A stretch of DNA of 64,000 nucleotides from Klebsiella oxytoca (GTDB lineage: Bacteria; Pseudomonadota; Gammaproteobacteria; Enterobacterales; Enterobacteriaceae). This document shows, one piece after another, positions 51,001 through 63,665 of this stretch. Numbering within the stretch: position 1 is the stretch's first letter; the number at the start of each line of letters is the position of its first letter. Location of the stretch: NCBI RefSeq assembly GCF_009707385.1, contig NZ_CP046115.1, forward strand, positions 434,001-498,000, read 5' to 3'. The notes under the pieces were generated by a model, which ran no database searches, had not been told where the DNA came from, and saw nothing but the letters and a program-made list of their open reading frames with translations. A program made the translations under genes and the position numbers.

Positions 51001-51423
51001 CAGCTGGTTGAGCGAATCGGCGATGTCGCGGGCGCGATCCTGCTCCTGCTGCGCTTTACGGCTGGCCTCCAGCAGCTGGCTGCTGACCTGAAGGATCTCC
51101 TGGTTCAGCGCATCGGAGGAGAGAGTGGTGGATACCTGGCGCGGCTCATCGCTCAGATTATTGAGCTGCGCACGCAGGGTTTGCGACAGTTTGGGGAAGT
51201 TATCGATAACCTCCTGGTACTGGCGGGCGCGCTCAAGGGAAGCATTACGCTCCTCAAGCGCGTTCAGGGCTGATTGCAGGACTTCAACGGTTTCAGGCTG
51301 GGCGGGCTTCGCCGCCTTTGCCTGTTCCAGTTCCTGAGCTATCTGTTTCGCATCCGGGGCTGTCGCTGCGTACGCCCCGAAACTGAGGCACCAGGCCAAC
51401 AGGAAAGTGTATATCAGGCGCAC
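48097..51423 (-). CDS. mscM: Miniconductance mechanosensitive channel MscM (YjeP)
   Basis: The 1108-residue inner-membrane channel protects against mild hypo-osmotic shock. It has a signal peptide (ending GAYAA) and a long periplasmic coiled-coil region rich in Q, L and R (about residues 25-470). About eleven membrane helices follow, then a C-terminal MscS domain ([31 protein letters not shown]). It lies 23 bp after psd, and the two form an operon. Confidence 0.96.
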   Translation of the reverse strand: [1108 protein letters not shown]

Positions 51424-51446
51424 GGCGTAACCTTTTCTCTCAGGAA

Positions 51447-52409
51447 TTAACCTTCGTCTTGTTTATCATTAACCAGCGGGCTGGCGGCGTGTTCAGCGCG
51501 GACCTCTTCCGCTGCCAGCGGAGCGGGTTCGACCGGCGCAGCGGCTTCAGGCGCGATAGCCAGCGGCTGGCCAATTTTAGTGACCGACAGACTTTGTAGC
51601 TGCTCGATCAGTTTTACCTGGCCCGGGGCAAACAGGTTAATCACCGTGGAGCCCAGTTTGAAGCGGCCCATCTCCTGGCCTTTAAGCAGAGCAACTGAAC
51701 CTTCGCTATCACCAGCAGGCCAGGTCCAGCGCTTAATGATACCTTCACGCAGCGGCGTCACGGTCCCGGACCACACGGTTTCGATGCTGCCGACGATGGT
51801 GGCGCCGACGAGGATCTGCGCCATTGGGCCAAATTCAGTATCGAACAGGCAGATGACGCGCTCGTTGCGGGCAAAAAGATTCGGCACGTTTTGTGCGGTC
51901 AGATGGTTTACGGAGAACAAATCGCCCGGCACGTAAATCATCTCGCGCAGAATACCATTGCACGGCATATGCACGCGGTGGTAATCACGGGGGGAAAGAT
52001 AGGTGGTGACGAAGCTACCGTTACGGAACAGATCGGCCATCTGGTAGTTGCCGGCCAGCAGCGCTTCAAGGCTGTAGTTGTGGCCCTTAGCCTGCAAAAT
52101 TTTGTCGTCTTCAATGGCGCCGAGCTGGCTGATTACGCCATCGGCGGGCATTACCAGCACGCTCGGATCGGTGTTTAGCGGGCGCACGTCATCGCGCAGC
52201 GGGCGAACGAAGAAGTCGTTAAAGGTACGGTAGCTGGCCGTGTCAGGCTTTTGCGCCTCTTTCATATCGACCTTGTAATATTTCACAAACAGATCGATGA
52301 CCAGTTTTGTCAGCCAGCCTGCTCGCTTGCGCGCACCCCAGCCTGCGAGGCGGGTGAGCCACAGTTTAGGCAGAATGTATTGCAGTGAAAGTTTAAGATC
52401 GTTTAACAA
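51447..52409 (-). CDS. psd: Phosphatidylserine decarboxylase proenzyme
   Basis: The 320-residue inner-membrane enzyme makes phosphatidylethanolamine. The self-cleavage motif LGST (in [12 protein letters not shown]) yields the pyruvoyl-bearing alpha chain from the Ser. The catalytic-triad His lies in [13 protein letters not shown]. The Ala/Pro/Glu-rich C-terminal tail is typical of enterobacterial Psd. Confidence 0.97.
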   Translation of the reverse strand: MLNDLKLSLQYILPKLWLTRLAGWGARKRAGWLTKLVIDLFVKYYKVDMKEAQKPDTASYRTFNDFFVRPLRDDVRPLNTDPSVLVMPADGVISQLGAIEDDKILQAKGHNYSLEALLAGNYQMADLFRNGSFVTTYLSPRDYHRVHMPCNGILREMIYVPGDLFSVNHLTAQNVPNLFARNERVICLFDTEFGPMAQILVGATIVGSIETVWSGTVTPLREGIIKRWTWPAGDSEGSVALLKGQEMGRFKLGSTVINLFAPGQVKLIEQLQSLSVTKIGQPLAIAPEAAAPVEPAPLAAEEVRAEHAASPLVNDKQDEG

Positions 52410-52503
52410 GGTAGCCTCCAGGCCATTATTTGTCGTTCCTGGCCCCGCGTAACAGCGGGACCTGAAAAAAGGGGGACGATTCTAACGATGCTCAGGTTAA
52501 ATG

Positions 52504-53565
52504 TCAGTCATCAGTTGATGAAAAGCTTTTACGCGTTTTTACCTGTACCTGCGCCATGCTTTCAAGAATGCGGTGGTAGTTTTCAAACCGGCTTTCGGCG
52601 ATTTCACCGTTCTCTACCGCTTCGCGAATGGCACAGCCTGGATCGGTGTCGTGTTTGCAGTCGCGGTATTTGCAGCGGCCTAAATAATCATGGAATTCGA
52701 CAAAGCCGTGAGTGATTTGTTCCGCGTCGAGATGCCACAGGCCGAACTCGCGTACGCCCGGAGAGTCGATCACATCGCCGCCGTGCGGGAAGTGGTACAG
52801 GCGCGCGGCCGTGGTGGTGTGCTGCCCCAGCCCGGAGACATCAGAAACGTCATTGGTGAGGATTTGGTCATCCTGCAGGCCTAACAGAGCATTCAGCAGG
52901 CTCGATTTTCCGACCCCGGACTGCCCGGCAAAGATGCTGATTCGGTCGGTAAGCGCCTCTTCAAGCGGCTTTAAACCATCCTGCGTGCGGCTGGATACCA
53001 TCAGTACGCGGTAACCAATATTGCGGTAAATGTCCATTTGCTCGTTGACGAAGTCCATGCTCTCCTGGTCCAGCAGATCGATCTTATTGAGCACGATCAG
53101 CGGTTCAACGTTCAATGTTTCGCAGGCCACCAGATAGCGGTCGATAATATTCGGAGAAAGCTCAGGCAAGATCGCGGAAACGATAACAATCTGATTGATA
53201 TTAGCGGCGATGGGTTTGACGCCGTCGTAGAAATCCGGACGCGTCAGGACGGAGGTTCTTTCATGCACGGCTTCGACGATGCCCTTAACATTGACGCCGT
53301 CAGCTTCGCTTTTGCCGGGCCGCCAGACCACGCGATCGCCGGTGACCAGCGAACGAATGGTGCGGCGTATATTGCAACGGTGGACGCTACCGTCGGCGGA
53401 TTCGACATCGGCATGCATGCCAAAGCGGCTAATAACGATCCCTTCGGATTTCTCACCGAACAGGTTGTCATCAAAATCGGCCTTCTCCGAAGTCGTTTTC
53501 AGGCGGCGCTGGTGGTTGGCCTTCACGCGGCGCTGTTGGCCTTTGGAGAGTTTATTTTTACTCAA
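52504..53565 (-). CDS. rsgA: Small ribosomal subunit GTPase RsgA
   Basis: The 353-residue circularly permuted GTPase acts late in 30S maturation. It has an N-terminal OB domain, G4 (LNKIDLLD) before G1 ([12 protein letters not shown]), and a C-terminal zinc site ([14 protein letters not shown]). I chose a TTG at 53565 ([17 protein letters not shown]) with AGGAG upstream, as in E. coli; the longer upstream frame is not conserved. It is divergent from orn. Confidence 0.96.
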   Translation of the reverse strand: MSKNKLSKGQQRRVKANHQRRLKTTSEKADFDDNLFGEKSEGIVISRFGMHADVESADGSVHRCNIRRTIRSLVTGDRVVWRPGKSEADGVNVKGIVEAVHERTSVLTRPDFYDGVKPIAANINQIVIVSAILPELSPNIIDRYLVACETLNVEPLIVLNKIDLLDQESMDFVNEQMDIYRNIGYRVLMVSSRTQDGLKPLEEALTDRISIFAGQSGVGKSSLLNALLGLQDDQILTNDVSDVSGLGQHTTTAARLYHFPHGGDVIDSPGVREFGLWHLDAEQITHGFVEFHDYLGRCKYRDCKHDTDPGCAIREAVENGEIAESRFENYHRILESMAQVQVKTRKSFSSTDD

Positions 53566-53659
53566 TCGAACTGGCTCCTGGTCGCCCTGTACGGGCAAAA
53601 CCTCTATGATACACGCTATTTTAGACGAATATAGTGACGTAAGAAGGGTGGAAAATAAC

Positions 53660-54205
53660 ATGAGTGCAGATGAAAACAACCTGATTTGGATCGATCTTGA
53701 AATGACGGGGCTGGATCCGCAACGCGATCGCATCATTGAAATCGCCACCCTGGTGACTGACGCGAATCTGAACATTCTGGCGGAAGGCCCCACCATTGCG
53801 GTACACCAGTCCGATGCGCAGCTGGCGTTGATGGACGAGTGGAACGTGCGTACCCATACCGGGAGCGGGCTGGTGGAGCGAGTGAAGGCGAGTACCATGG
53901 GCGATCGTGAAGCGGAGCTGGCGACTATTGAGTTTCTGAAAAAATGGGTTCCGGCGGGAAAGTCACCGATTTGCGGCAACAGCATCGGCCAGGATCGCCG
54001 CTTCTTGTTTAAATATATGCCGGAACTGGAAGCGTATTTTCACTACCGTTATCTGGACGTCAGCACGCTGAAAGAGCTGGCTCGTCGCTGGAAACCAGAA
54101 ATTCTTGACGGTTTTAAGAAACAGGGGACGCACCAGGCGATGGACGACATTCGCGAGTCGGTGGCGGAACTGGCTTACTACCGCGAGCACTTCATTCAGC
54201 TTTAA
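53660..54205 (+). CDS. orn: Oligoribonuclease
   Basis: The 181-residue DEDDh exonuclease degrades 2-5-nt RNAs, in particular dinucleotides. Asp and Glu of the first motif lie in [10 protein letters not shown]; the later acidic and His residues lie in [10 protein letters not shown] and [11 protein letters not shown]. The ATG at 53660 gives the E. coli length. Confidence 0.98.
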   Translation: MSADENNLIWIDLEMTGLDPQRDRIIEIATLVTDANLNILAEGPTIAVHQSDAQLALMDEWNVRTHTGSGLVERVKASTMGDREAELATIEFLKKWVPAGKSPICGNSIGQDRRFLFKYMPELEAYFHYRYLDVSTLKELARRWKPEILDGFKKQGTHQAMDDIRESVAELAYYREHFIQL

Positions 54206-54213
54206 CGTTTAGG

Positions 54214-54235
54214 CCGGGGCCAAAAGCGCCCCGGT
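54214..54235 (+). terminator. Hairpin after orn
   Basis: A CCGGGGC/GCCCCGG stem lies between the convergent orn and binding-protein genes. There is no long T run. Confidence 0.45.
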
Positions 54236-54246
54236 AATACGTCCAC

Positions 54247-54978
54247 TTATTTAAACCACTTCTGCTCCATCGCCTGGAACTCCGGTGAGGCTTTCACCGC
54301 ATCCAGAGCAGCATTGAGATTATTCAGTAGCTCTGGGTCATCTTTACGTACCGCAATGGCGTACTGCTTACCGTAGTAGCTGGGATCCGTGGCGCGTTCA
54401 TCCATCACCGCATAGTCGGGATTATCCTGCAGCCAGTGAGTCAGCGTTTCCTGATCGCCCATGACGCCGCTAATCACGCCCTCTTTCAGCGCGTTCAGCG
54501 CGCTTTCATCGCTCTCATAGGGCACAGCATGCACGGTTTTTTGTTTATCCCGCAGATAGTGCTGATGAATGGTGCCTTTCACGACACCGATTTTTTTATC
54601 TTTCAGATCGGCAAAGGTGCGGGCGGCATCCTTCGCGGTGACAACTACCCCGGACAGCTCCTGACGATAGGGATGGCTGAAAGCGACCTGCTTTTCCCGC
54701 ATCGGAATCACTTCAATGCCAGCGATAACGGCGTCGAATTTTTTAAAGCGTAACGCCGGGATAAGCGTATCGAAGCCCTGAGGGGTAAATTTGCATTCGA
54801 CCTGCATCTGCTTACACAACGCATTGGCCAGGTCGATATCAAAACCCGTAGGCTGATTTTTACCATTGACGGTATCAAACGGCGGGTTGGCCGTTGTTGT
54901 CCCAAAATGTAGCGTTGTTGCCGATGCTGTTCCTGTGGCGAGCGTTGCCAGCAGCAGGACGGTTAGCGCTTTTTTCAT
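54247..54978 (-). CDS. ArtJ-like periplasmic amino-acid-binding protein
   Basis: The 243-residue family-3 solute-binding protein has a signal peptide (KKALTVLLLATLATGTASA). Typical segments are PPFDTVNGKNQPTGFDIDLANALCKQMQVEC and KFDAVIAGIEVIPMREKQVAFSHPY. It resembles ArtJ/ArtI of the arginine transporter, so a basic amino acid is a likely ligand. No permease or ATPase gene is adjacent, so it probably works with a transporter encoded elsewhere. It lies between orn and the tRNA-Gly genes; E. coli K-12 has none there as far as I recall. Confidence 0.9.
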   Translation of the reverse strand: MKKALTVLLLATLATGTASATTLHFGTTTANPPFDTVNGKNQPTGFDIDLANALCKQMQVECKFTPQGFDTLIPALRFKKFDAVIAGIEVIPMREKQVAFSHPYRQELSGVVVTAKDAARTFADLKDKKIGVVKGTIHQHYLRDKQKTVHAVPYESDESALNALKEGVISGVMGDQETLTHWLQDNPDYAVMDERATDPSYYGKQYAIAVRKDDPELLNNLNAALDAVKASPEFQAMEQKWFK

Positions 54979-55174
54979 TTTATTTCCCTGATTGTGATCG
55001 TTGTTGACCGTCAGCGGGCGATATCCGCCTATAAACTTGAGCGATTTTGCGCCTTTAGCGAGGTCGGAAAAAGTTATTTTGCCGCATATGCTGGTTATTT
55101 AAACAATTTAAGCGTGCGTCTGGTGATAAAGTGGTCACTTGAATCAAAAACGAAAAAAATTGCTACCGGGGGGG

Positions 55175-55202
55175 TTGCAGGTCAAACGAATTCTCGTATA
55201 AT
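55175..55202 (+). promoter_or_regulatory. Promoter of the tRNA-Gly operon
   Basis: TTGCAG and TATAAT are separated by 16 bp and followed by the GC-rich discriminator GCGCC, typical of stringently controlled stable-RNA promoters. It lies 62 bp before the first tRNA. Confidence 0.8.
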
Positions 55203-55264
55203 GCGCCTCCCGTGACGAAGCAGAAATGCAAATCACGACGCCATAGAAATATGGCCTGAAGTAC

Positions 55265-55340
<76 letters not shown>

Positions 55341-55426
55341 AAAATTTGAAAGTACCATCCTAATCACAGGATTTCGAGTTGCTACAAGGCAGTTAACGCA
55401 GAAGCGGCTTGAAAGACAAAGATTAA

Positions 55427-55502
<76 letters not shown>

Positions 55503-55526
55503 AAATTTGAAAGTCACCATACCCAA

Positions 55527-55602
<76 letters not shown>

Positions 55603-55623
55603 GAATTTCTTCTCATACATATT

Positions 55624-55872
55624 TTATCCACAGCGTAATCGTACGTCGGGGATGATTTTCGTCGTATCCTGAAAATACTGTGAACAGAGTTATCCACAGG
55701 TTAATCTGTCGTCCTTATTCAGAGAAATACTTCGCCAGGTGAAGGGTATTTTTATATCTCATTGAAATATAATAATTAAATTTCATTTCAAAGTGTTAAC
55801 TCGATCGCTTGACGAACGTCTGTATGTTGAAACGCAATGTTTTTTTATTTTTATTCACACCCTGTGAATGAA
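55624..55872. other. datA: DnaA-box cluster, candidate datA locus
   Basis: There are perfect DnaA boxes TTATNCACA at 55624-55632, 55690-55698 and 55851-55859, and a one-mismatch inverted box at 55864-55872. An IHF-like site (TTTCAA-N4-TTA, one mismatch) is at 55786-55798. E. coli datA, which binds DnaA and IHF and promotes DnaA-ATP hydrolysis, lies beside the same glyVXY genes. Confidence 0.65.
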
Positions 55873-57010
55873 TCAGGCATCGCGCGGTAGCCCTTTTTCA
55901 ATCACCCTGACCAGCCGTAGCTTCTTCGGCAATTGCACCTCGATGACGTTGGCATTTCGCTTTTCAATTTGCTGCGCAATCGCCCATTCAATGTGTTCAT
56001 CGAGAAGTGGGTGCTCACCTCGGCGCTTTTCCAGGGCCTGCAGATTCGCTTCATGCCAGGGCGCATTACCCAATGCGACAGCGATGTTACGCAGCCAGCG
56101 CAGATGACCAATACGGCGAATGGCCGAACCTTCCGTCACCTTTAAAAAATATGACTCGCTCCAGGAGAAAAGTTCCAGTAGCTCAGGGGCATGTAACGCT
56201 TTACGAGGGCTAAAGTCATCCTCATTCGTTAGCTGCGCGAAGCGGTTCCACGGGCAAATGAGCTGGCAATCATCGCAGCCGTAAATGCGGTTGCCGATCA
56301 GCGGACGAAATTCTTCCGGAATAGCGCCTTCCAGTTCAATAGTCAGATAGGATATACAGCGACGAGCGTCAACGGTATAGGGCTCGACGATGGCTCCGGT
56401 TGGGCAGATAGTCATACAGGCTACGCAGCGTCCGCACTCTTCTGCGACGGGGTGATCTACAGGAAGAGGGAGATCGATTAGCAACTCGCCGAGGAAAAAG
56501 AACGAGCCGGCATCGCGGCTGAGAATGAGTGAGTGCTTACCTGTCCATCCCAGTCCCGCTTTTTCAGCTAAAGGACGTTCAAGAATCGGCGCGGAATCGA
56601 CAAAAGGTCTAAAATTGAGCGAAGCACACTGTCCCTGAATCATCTCACCTAATTTTTTCAGGCGATTGCGTAACAGCTTATGGTAGTCCCGTCCGAGGGC
56701 ATAACGGCTAACGTAACCCAGTGCGGGATTTTTCAGGGTGCCGGCGAAAGCGGCATTAGCGGGAAGATAGTTCATCCTCACGCTGATGACGCGTAAGGTT
56801 CCGGGCTGGAGTTCATGGGGGCGCGCGCGCATCATGCCATGACGCGCCATCCACTCCATTTCGCCGTGGTATTGTTTATCCAGCCACGCCTGCAGTTCCG
56901 GTTCGCTTGCGCTGAGATCGGTATCGGTAATACCGACCTGCTGGAAGCCCAATTCTGTGCCCCATTGTTTGATTTGCTGCGCTAACTGATTGAGATCGAG
57001 GGGCTGTGAC

Positions 57011-57012
<2 letters not shown>
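55873..57012 (-). CDS. queG: Epoxyqueuosine reductase QueG
   Basis: The 379-residue iron-sulfur and cobalamin-dependent enzyme makes queuosine in tRNA in the last step. Two 4Fe-4S motifs are visible (CGRCVACMTICPTGAI and CDDCQLICPWN). The ATG at 57012 gives the E. coli length. The start overlaps the start of the divergent nnr gene. Confidence 0.97.
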
Positions 57013-58991
<1,979 letters not shown>

Positions 58992-59007
58992 CCAAAAGGA
59001 CGACGGG

Positions 59008-60339
59008 ATGATATATCGCATAACCAGTTGGCTGGCTACCGCACTGATGCTGTTAAGTATTCAGGCCACTGCGGCAAGTTTATCCGATATCCAGGTCTCA
59101 AATGGAGATCGGCAGGCCCGCATTACGATTAGCTTTATCGGCGAGCCTGAATATTCGTTTAGCCCGCAGGGCAAACGCATCGTGGCGCTGGATATCAAAC
59201 AGACTGGCGTCCTCCAGGGGCTACCGCTGCAGTTCAGCGGTAATAATCTGGTAAAAAGCATTCGTTCCGGAACGCCGCAGGATACGCAGTCGCTGCGCCT
59301 GCTGGTGGATTTAACTGCCGATGGCAAAACGCGCGCGGTGAAACAGCAGAACGGTTCTAATTATACCGTAGTGTTTACGATTAACGCCGATGCGCCGCCG
59401 CCACCTCCACCGCCGCCGGTTGTGGTTAAACAGGCTGAAAGGCCTGCGGTGCAGCCTGTTCGTCCGATAGAGCCTGCGCGTAATCCGTTTAAAGCCGATA
59501 ACGACCGACTCACCGCGGTGACCAGCACAAGTACCGTAACGCGTCCCGCGGCGCGTACCGTCTCCAGCGACGATAAAGTGATTATCGCCATTGATGCCGG
59601 TCACGGCGGTCAGGATCCGGGCGCTATTGGCCCGAACGGCACGAAAGAGAAAAATGTAACCATCGCCATTGCGCGTAAGCTTCGCATGTTGCTGAATGCC
59701 GATTCTCAGTTCAAGCCGGTGCTGACACGCGACGGCGATTATTTTATTTCCGTCATGGGGCGTTCTGACGTAGCGCGTAAGCAAAACGCCAATTTCCTTG
59801 TCTCAATTCATGCGGACGCTGCGCCAAATCGCGACGCGACCGGGGCCTCGGTTTGGGTTCTTTCCAACCGTCGCGCCAACACTGAAATGGCTGGCTGGCT
59901 TGAGCAACATGAGAAACAGTCTGAGCTGCTGGGCGGTGCTGGCGATGTGTTGGCTAATAGTCAGGCGGATCCTTACCTGAGCCAGGCGGTACTGGATTTA
60001 CAGTTCGGCCATTCTCAGCGCGTCGGGTATGATGTGGCGACAAATGTGTTGAGCCAGCTGCAGCGGATCGGCGATTTACATAAGCGCCGTCCTGAGCATG
60101 CCAGCCTGGGCGTACTGCGTTCGCCGGATATTCCGTCAATCCTTGTTGAAACGGGTTTTATTAGTAATACCGGTGAAGAGCGGCTGTTGGGTAGCGATGC
60201 TTACCAGCAGCAGGTTGCAGAGGCAATTTATAACGGCCTGCGTAATTACTTTATGCAGCATCCGCTGCAATCCGCTCCGCGCGGTTCAGCCACGCAGACT
60301 GCGAGCGCAGGCTCATCAGATGGGACGTTATTAAATTAA
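59008..60339 (+). CDS. amiB: N-acetylmuramoyl-L-alanine amidase AmiB
   Basis: The 443-residue periplasmic zinc amidase splits septal peptidoglycan during division. It has a signal peptide, an N-terminal AMIN domain (to about residue 125), a proline-rich linker ([10 protein letters not shown]) and the Amidase_3 domain ([24 protein letters not shown]). Zinc ligands lie in AGHGG, the following Glu and SIHADAAPN. It lacks the C-terminal LysM domain of some homologues. The ATG at 59008 gives the signal peptide. Confidence 0.95.
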   Translation: MIYRITSWLATALMLLSIQATAASLSDIQVSNGDRQARITISFIGEPEYSFSPQGKRIVALDIKQTGVLQGLPLQFSGNNLVKSIRSGTPQDTQSLRLLVDLTADGKTRAVKQQNGSNYTVVFTINADAPPPPPPPPVVVKQAERPAVQPVRPIEPARNPFKADNDRLTAVTSTSTVTRPAARTVSSDDKVIIAIDAGHGGQDPGAIGPNGTKEKNVTIAIARKLRMLLNADSQFKPVLTRDGDYFISVMGRSDVARKQNANFLVSIHADAAPNRDATGASVWVLSNRRANTEMAGWLEQHEKQSELLGGAGDVLANSQADPYLSQAVLDLQFGHSQRVGYDVATNVLSQLQRIGDLHKRRPEHASLGVLRSPDIPSILVETGFISNTGEERLLGSDAYQQQVAEAIYNGLRNYFMQHPLQSAPRGSATQTASAGSSDGTLLN

Positions 60340-60349
60340 GGAGACGGCC

Positions 60350-62245
60350 ATGCCGATTCAGGTTCTACCGCCGCAGCTCGCCAACCAGATTGCCGCAGGT
60401 GAAGTGGTGGAACGTCCGGCGTCGGTAGTCAAAGAGCTGGTGGAAAATAGCCTCGATGCCGGGGCGACGCGTATCGATATTGATATTGAACGCGGCGGCG
60501 CGAAGTTAATCCGCATTCGCGATAACGGCTGCGGTATTAAAAAAGACGAGCTGGCGCTGGCGCTGGCTCGCCACGCTACCAGTAAAATTGCTTCACTTGA
60601 TGATCTTGAGGCGATAATCAGCCTCGGCTTTCGCGGCGAAGCTCTGGCCAGTATCAGCTCGGTTGCCCGTCTGACGTTGACCTCGCGTACTGAAGATCAG
60701 CAGGAGGCCTGGCAGGCCTACGCCGAAGGGCGTGACCAGGCGGTTACCGTGAAACCGGCTGCGCATCCGGTGGGGACAACGCTGGAAGTGCTGGATCTTT
60801 TTTACAACACACCCGCCCGCCGCAAGTTTATGCGGACTGAAAAAACCGAGTTTGGTCATATCGACGAGATCGTGCGGCGCATCGCGCTGGCGCGCTTCGA
60901 CGTCACTATTAATCTCAGTCATAACGGTAAAGTTGTGCGCCAGTACCGGGCGGTCGCGCAGGACGGTCAGCGAGAACGGCGTCTGGGCGCTATTTGCGGG
61001 ATGTCATTTCTCGAGCATGCCCTGGCTATCGAGTGGCAGCACGGCGACCTTACCCTCAGCGGCTGGGTGGCCGATCCTCTGTATACCAATTCTGCCCTGG
61101 CGGAAATTCAGTACTGCTACGTCAATGGACGAATGATGCGCGATCGTCTGATCAACCATGCCATTCGTCAGGCCTGTGAAGACAAACTGGGCGCCGATCA
61201 GCAGCCTGCTTTTGTGCTGTACCTGAAGATCGATCCGCATCAGGTGGACGTGAACGTCCATCCGGCCAAGCATGAAGTGCGCTTTCATCAGTCGCGTCTG
61301 GTACATGATTTTATCTATCAGGGCGTACTGAGCGTTCTTCAGCAGCAGCTGGAAGTACCGCTGGCGGAAGAGGGCGATAAGCCCGTTCCGCGGCAGGTGC
61401 CGGAAAATCGCGTTGCGGCAGGCGGTAATCATTTTGCCCAGCCGGCGGTCGCACGCGAAGCGGCGCCTCCCCGATATCGTGATGAACCCGAGACTCCACG
61501 TAATCATGCGGGAGGCTCAAGAGGAGCCGCCGCCTCGGGATCTGCTGGCGGAGCCAGCTGGCCGCATGCTCAGCCTGGTTACCAAAAACAGCAGGGGGTG
61601 CTCTATCGCCAGCTGCTCGATACCCCGGCCACGGAGCGCAAATCAATCTCATCGGCACCGGTACCGACAGCGGAAGGGCTGGCGGGACATAGCCAGAGTT
61701 TTGGTCGCGTACTGACGATTATCAACCACGACTGTGCGCTGCTGGAGCGGGACGGTAAGTTAGCGCTGCTGGCCCTGACCGTTGCTGAGCGCTGGCTGCG
61801 TCAGGCCCAGCTGACGCCGGGCGTTGAGGCCGTTTGCGCCCAGCCGCTGCTGATCCCGCTGCGGATAAAAGTGGCTGAAGAGGAAAAAAACGCGCTTGAT
61901 CAGGCGCAATCAGCGCTGGCAGAGGTCGGGATCGAACTCCAGTCGGATGCGCACCACGTCACGATTCGCGCGGTGCCTTTACCCTTAAGACAACAAAATT
62001 TACAAATCTTGATTCCTGAACTGATAGGCTACCTGGCGCAGCAAAAAACATTCGACGCTGGCAATATTGCCCAGTGGATCGCGCGTAATCTGGCGAGCGA
62101 ACATGCTCACTGGAATATGGCGCAGGCAATTGCCGTCCTCGCGGATATAGAACGCTTATGTCCGCAGCTGGTTAAGGCGCCGCCGGGTGGTCTGTTACAA
62201 CCTGTTGATTTACATTCGGCGATGAATGCCCTGAAAGATGAGTGA
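60350..62245 (+). CDS. mutL: DNA mismatch repair protein MutL
   Basis: The 631-residue GHKL ATPase couples MutS to MutH. N-terminal ATP motifs are [18 protein letters not shown] and FRGEALASI. The linker (about residues 335-430) is rich in Gly, Ala and Pro and longer than in E. coli (615 residues). The C-terminal dimerisation domain lacks an endonuclease motif, as expected in a MutH organism. It overlaps miaA by 8 bp. Confidence 0.97.
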   Translation: MPIQVLPPQLANQIAAGEVVERPASVVKELVENSLDAGATRIDIDIERGGAKLIRIRDNGCGIKKDELALALARHATSKIASLDDLEAIISLGFRGEALASISSVARLTLTSRTEDQQEAWQAYAEGRDQAVTVKPAAHPVGTTLEVLDLFYNTPARRKFMRTEKTEFGHIDEIVRRIALARFDVTINLSHNGKVVRQYRAVAQDGQRERRLGAICGMSFLEHALAIEWQHGDLTLSGWVADPLYTNSALAEIQYCYVNGRMMRDRLINHAIRQACEDKLGADQQPAFVLYLKIDPHQVDVNVHPAKHEVRFHQSRLVHDFIYQGVLSVLQQQLEVPLAEEGDKPVPRQVPENRVAAGGNHFAQPAVAREAAPPRYRDEPETPRNHAGGSRGAAASGSAGGASWPHAQPGYQKQQGVLYRQLLDTPATERKSISSAPVPTAEGLAGHSQSFGRVLTIINHDCALLERDGKLALLALTVAERWLRQAQLTPGVEAVCAQPLLIPLRIKVAEEEKNALDQAQSALAEVGIELQSDAHHVTIRAVPLPLRQQNLQILIPELIGYLAQQKTFDAGNIAQWIARNLASEHAHWNMAQAIAVLADIERLCPQLVKAPPGGLLQPVDLHSAMNALKDE

Positions 62246-63188
62246 TGTAACCGAGGCAAGCCTGCCTAAGGCAATATTTTTAATGGGCCCCACGGCCTCT
62301 GGTAAAACCGCGCTGGCTATCGCCTTACGTAAAGTTTTGCCAGTAGAGTTGATTAGCGTTGATTCAGCCCTCATTTATCGGGGGATGGACATCGGCACGG
62401 CCAAGCCAGACGCCGCGGAGCTTAGCGCTGCGCCGCATCGGCTGTTGGATATTCTTGATCCGGCGGAGTCCTACTCCGCAGCGGATTTTCGTCGTGATGC
62501 TTTGGCAGAGATGGCTGATATCGTCGCTGCCGGGCGTATTCCGCTACTGGTTGGCGGAACAATGTTGTATTTCAAAGCGTTGCTGGAAGGGCTGTCGCCA
62601 CTACCCTCTGCCAATCCTGAGATTCGAGCCAGGATTGAGCAACAGGCAGCAGAGCAGGGATGGAACGCGTTACATCAGCAGCTACAGGAGATTGATCCGG
62701 TTGCTGCCGCGCGTATTCATCCAAATGATCCGCAAAGACTTTCCCGAGCACTGGAAGTTTTTTTCATTTCGGGTAAAACTTTAACGGAGCTGACGCAAAC
62801 GTCAGGTGATGCCCTGCCGTATAAGGTGCACCAGTTCGCCATCGCCCCGGCGAGCCGTGAACTGCTCCATCAGCGCATTGAACAGCGTTTTCATCAGATG
62901 TTGGCTTCAGGTTTTGAAGCAGAAGTGCGGGCGCTTTTTGCCCGGGGAGATTTGCATACGGATATGCCTTCCATTCGTTGTGTCGGATATCGCCAGATGT
63001 GGTCGTACCTTAATGGCGAGATCCCGTATGATGACATGGTTTATCGAGGTGTTTGCGCCACGAGACAGTTAGCTAAGCGTCAGGTGACCTGGTTGCGCGG
63101 TTGGGAAGGTATTCACTGGTTAGACAGTGAACAACCTGAACAAGCGTTCAACAAAGTATTACAGGTTGTTGGTGCTAGCCTGGACTGA
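62238..63188 (+). CDS. miaA: tRNA dimethylallyltransferase MiaA
   Basis: The 316-residue enzyme adds a dimethylallyl group to A37 of tRNAs reading UNN codons. The P-loop is [11 protein letters not shown], followed by [18 protein letters not shown]. It is co-transcribed with hfq in E. coli; hfq starts 93 bp downstream. Confidence 0.97.
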   Translation: MSDVTEASLPKAIFLMGPTASGKTALAIALRKVLPVELISVDSALIYRGMDIGTAKPDAAELSAAPHRLLDILDPAESYSAADFRRDALAEMADIVAAGRIPLLVGGTMLYFKALLEGLSPLPSANPEIRARIEQQAAEQGWNALHQQLQEIDPVAAARIHPNDPQRLSRALEVFFISGKTLTELTQTSGDALPYKVHQFAIAPASRELLHQRIEQRFHQMLASGFEAEVRALFARGDLHTDMPSIRCVGYRQMWSYLNGEIPYDDMVYRGVCATRQLAKRQVTWLRGWEGIHWLDSEQPEQAFNKVLQVVGASLD

Positions 63189-63269
63189 ACGTGTACAATT
63201 GAACGGGTATCGTGCGTAATTTTTTTTAAGAATCGTAAGGTTCTGAGTACAAAACAAGCATACATATAA

Positions 63270-63590
<321 letters not shown>

Positions 63591-63665
63591 GGCTGATGCT
63601 GTTTTTCCACGTCGGGGAGCCAGGTTTTCTGCGTTCCCCGCTGGTATTTTATAAGGGGTTTACGC

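Noticed and set aside
55690..55859. Chromosomal replication origin
   Set aside because: DnaA boxes are present, but there is no AT-rich unwinding element with 13-mers and none of the gene neighbours of oriC. The glyVXY-queG context fits datA.
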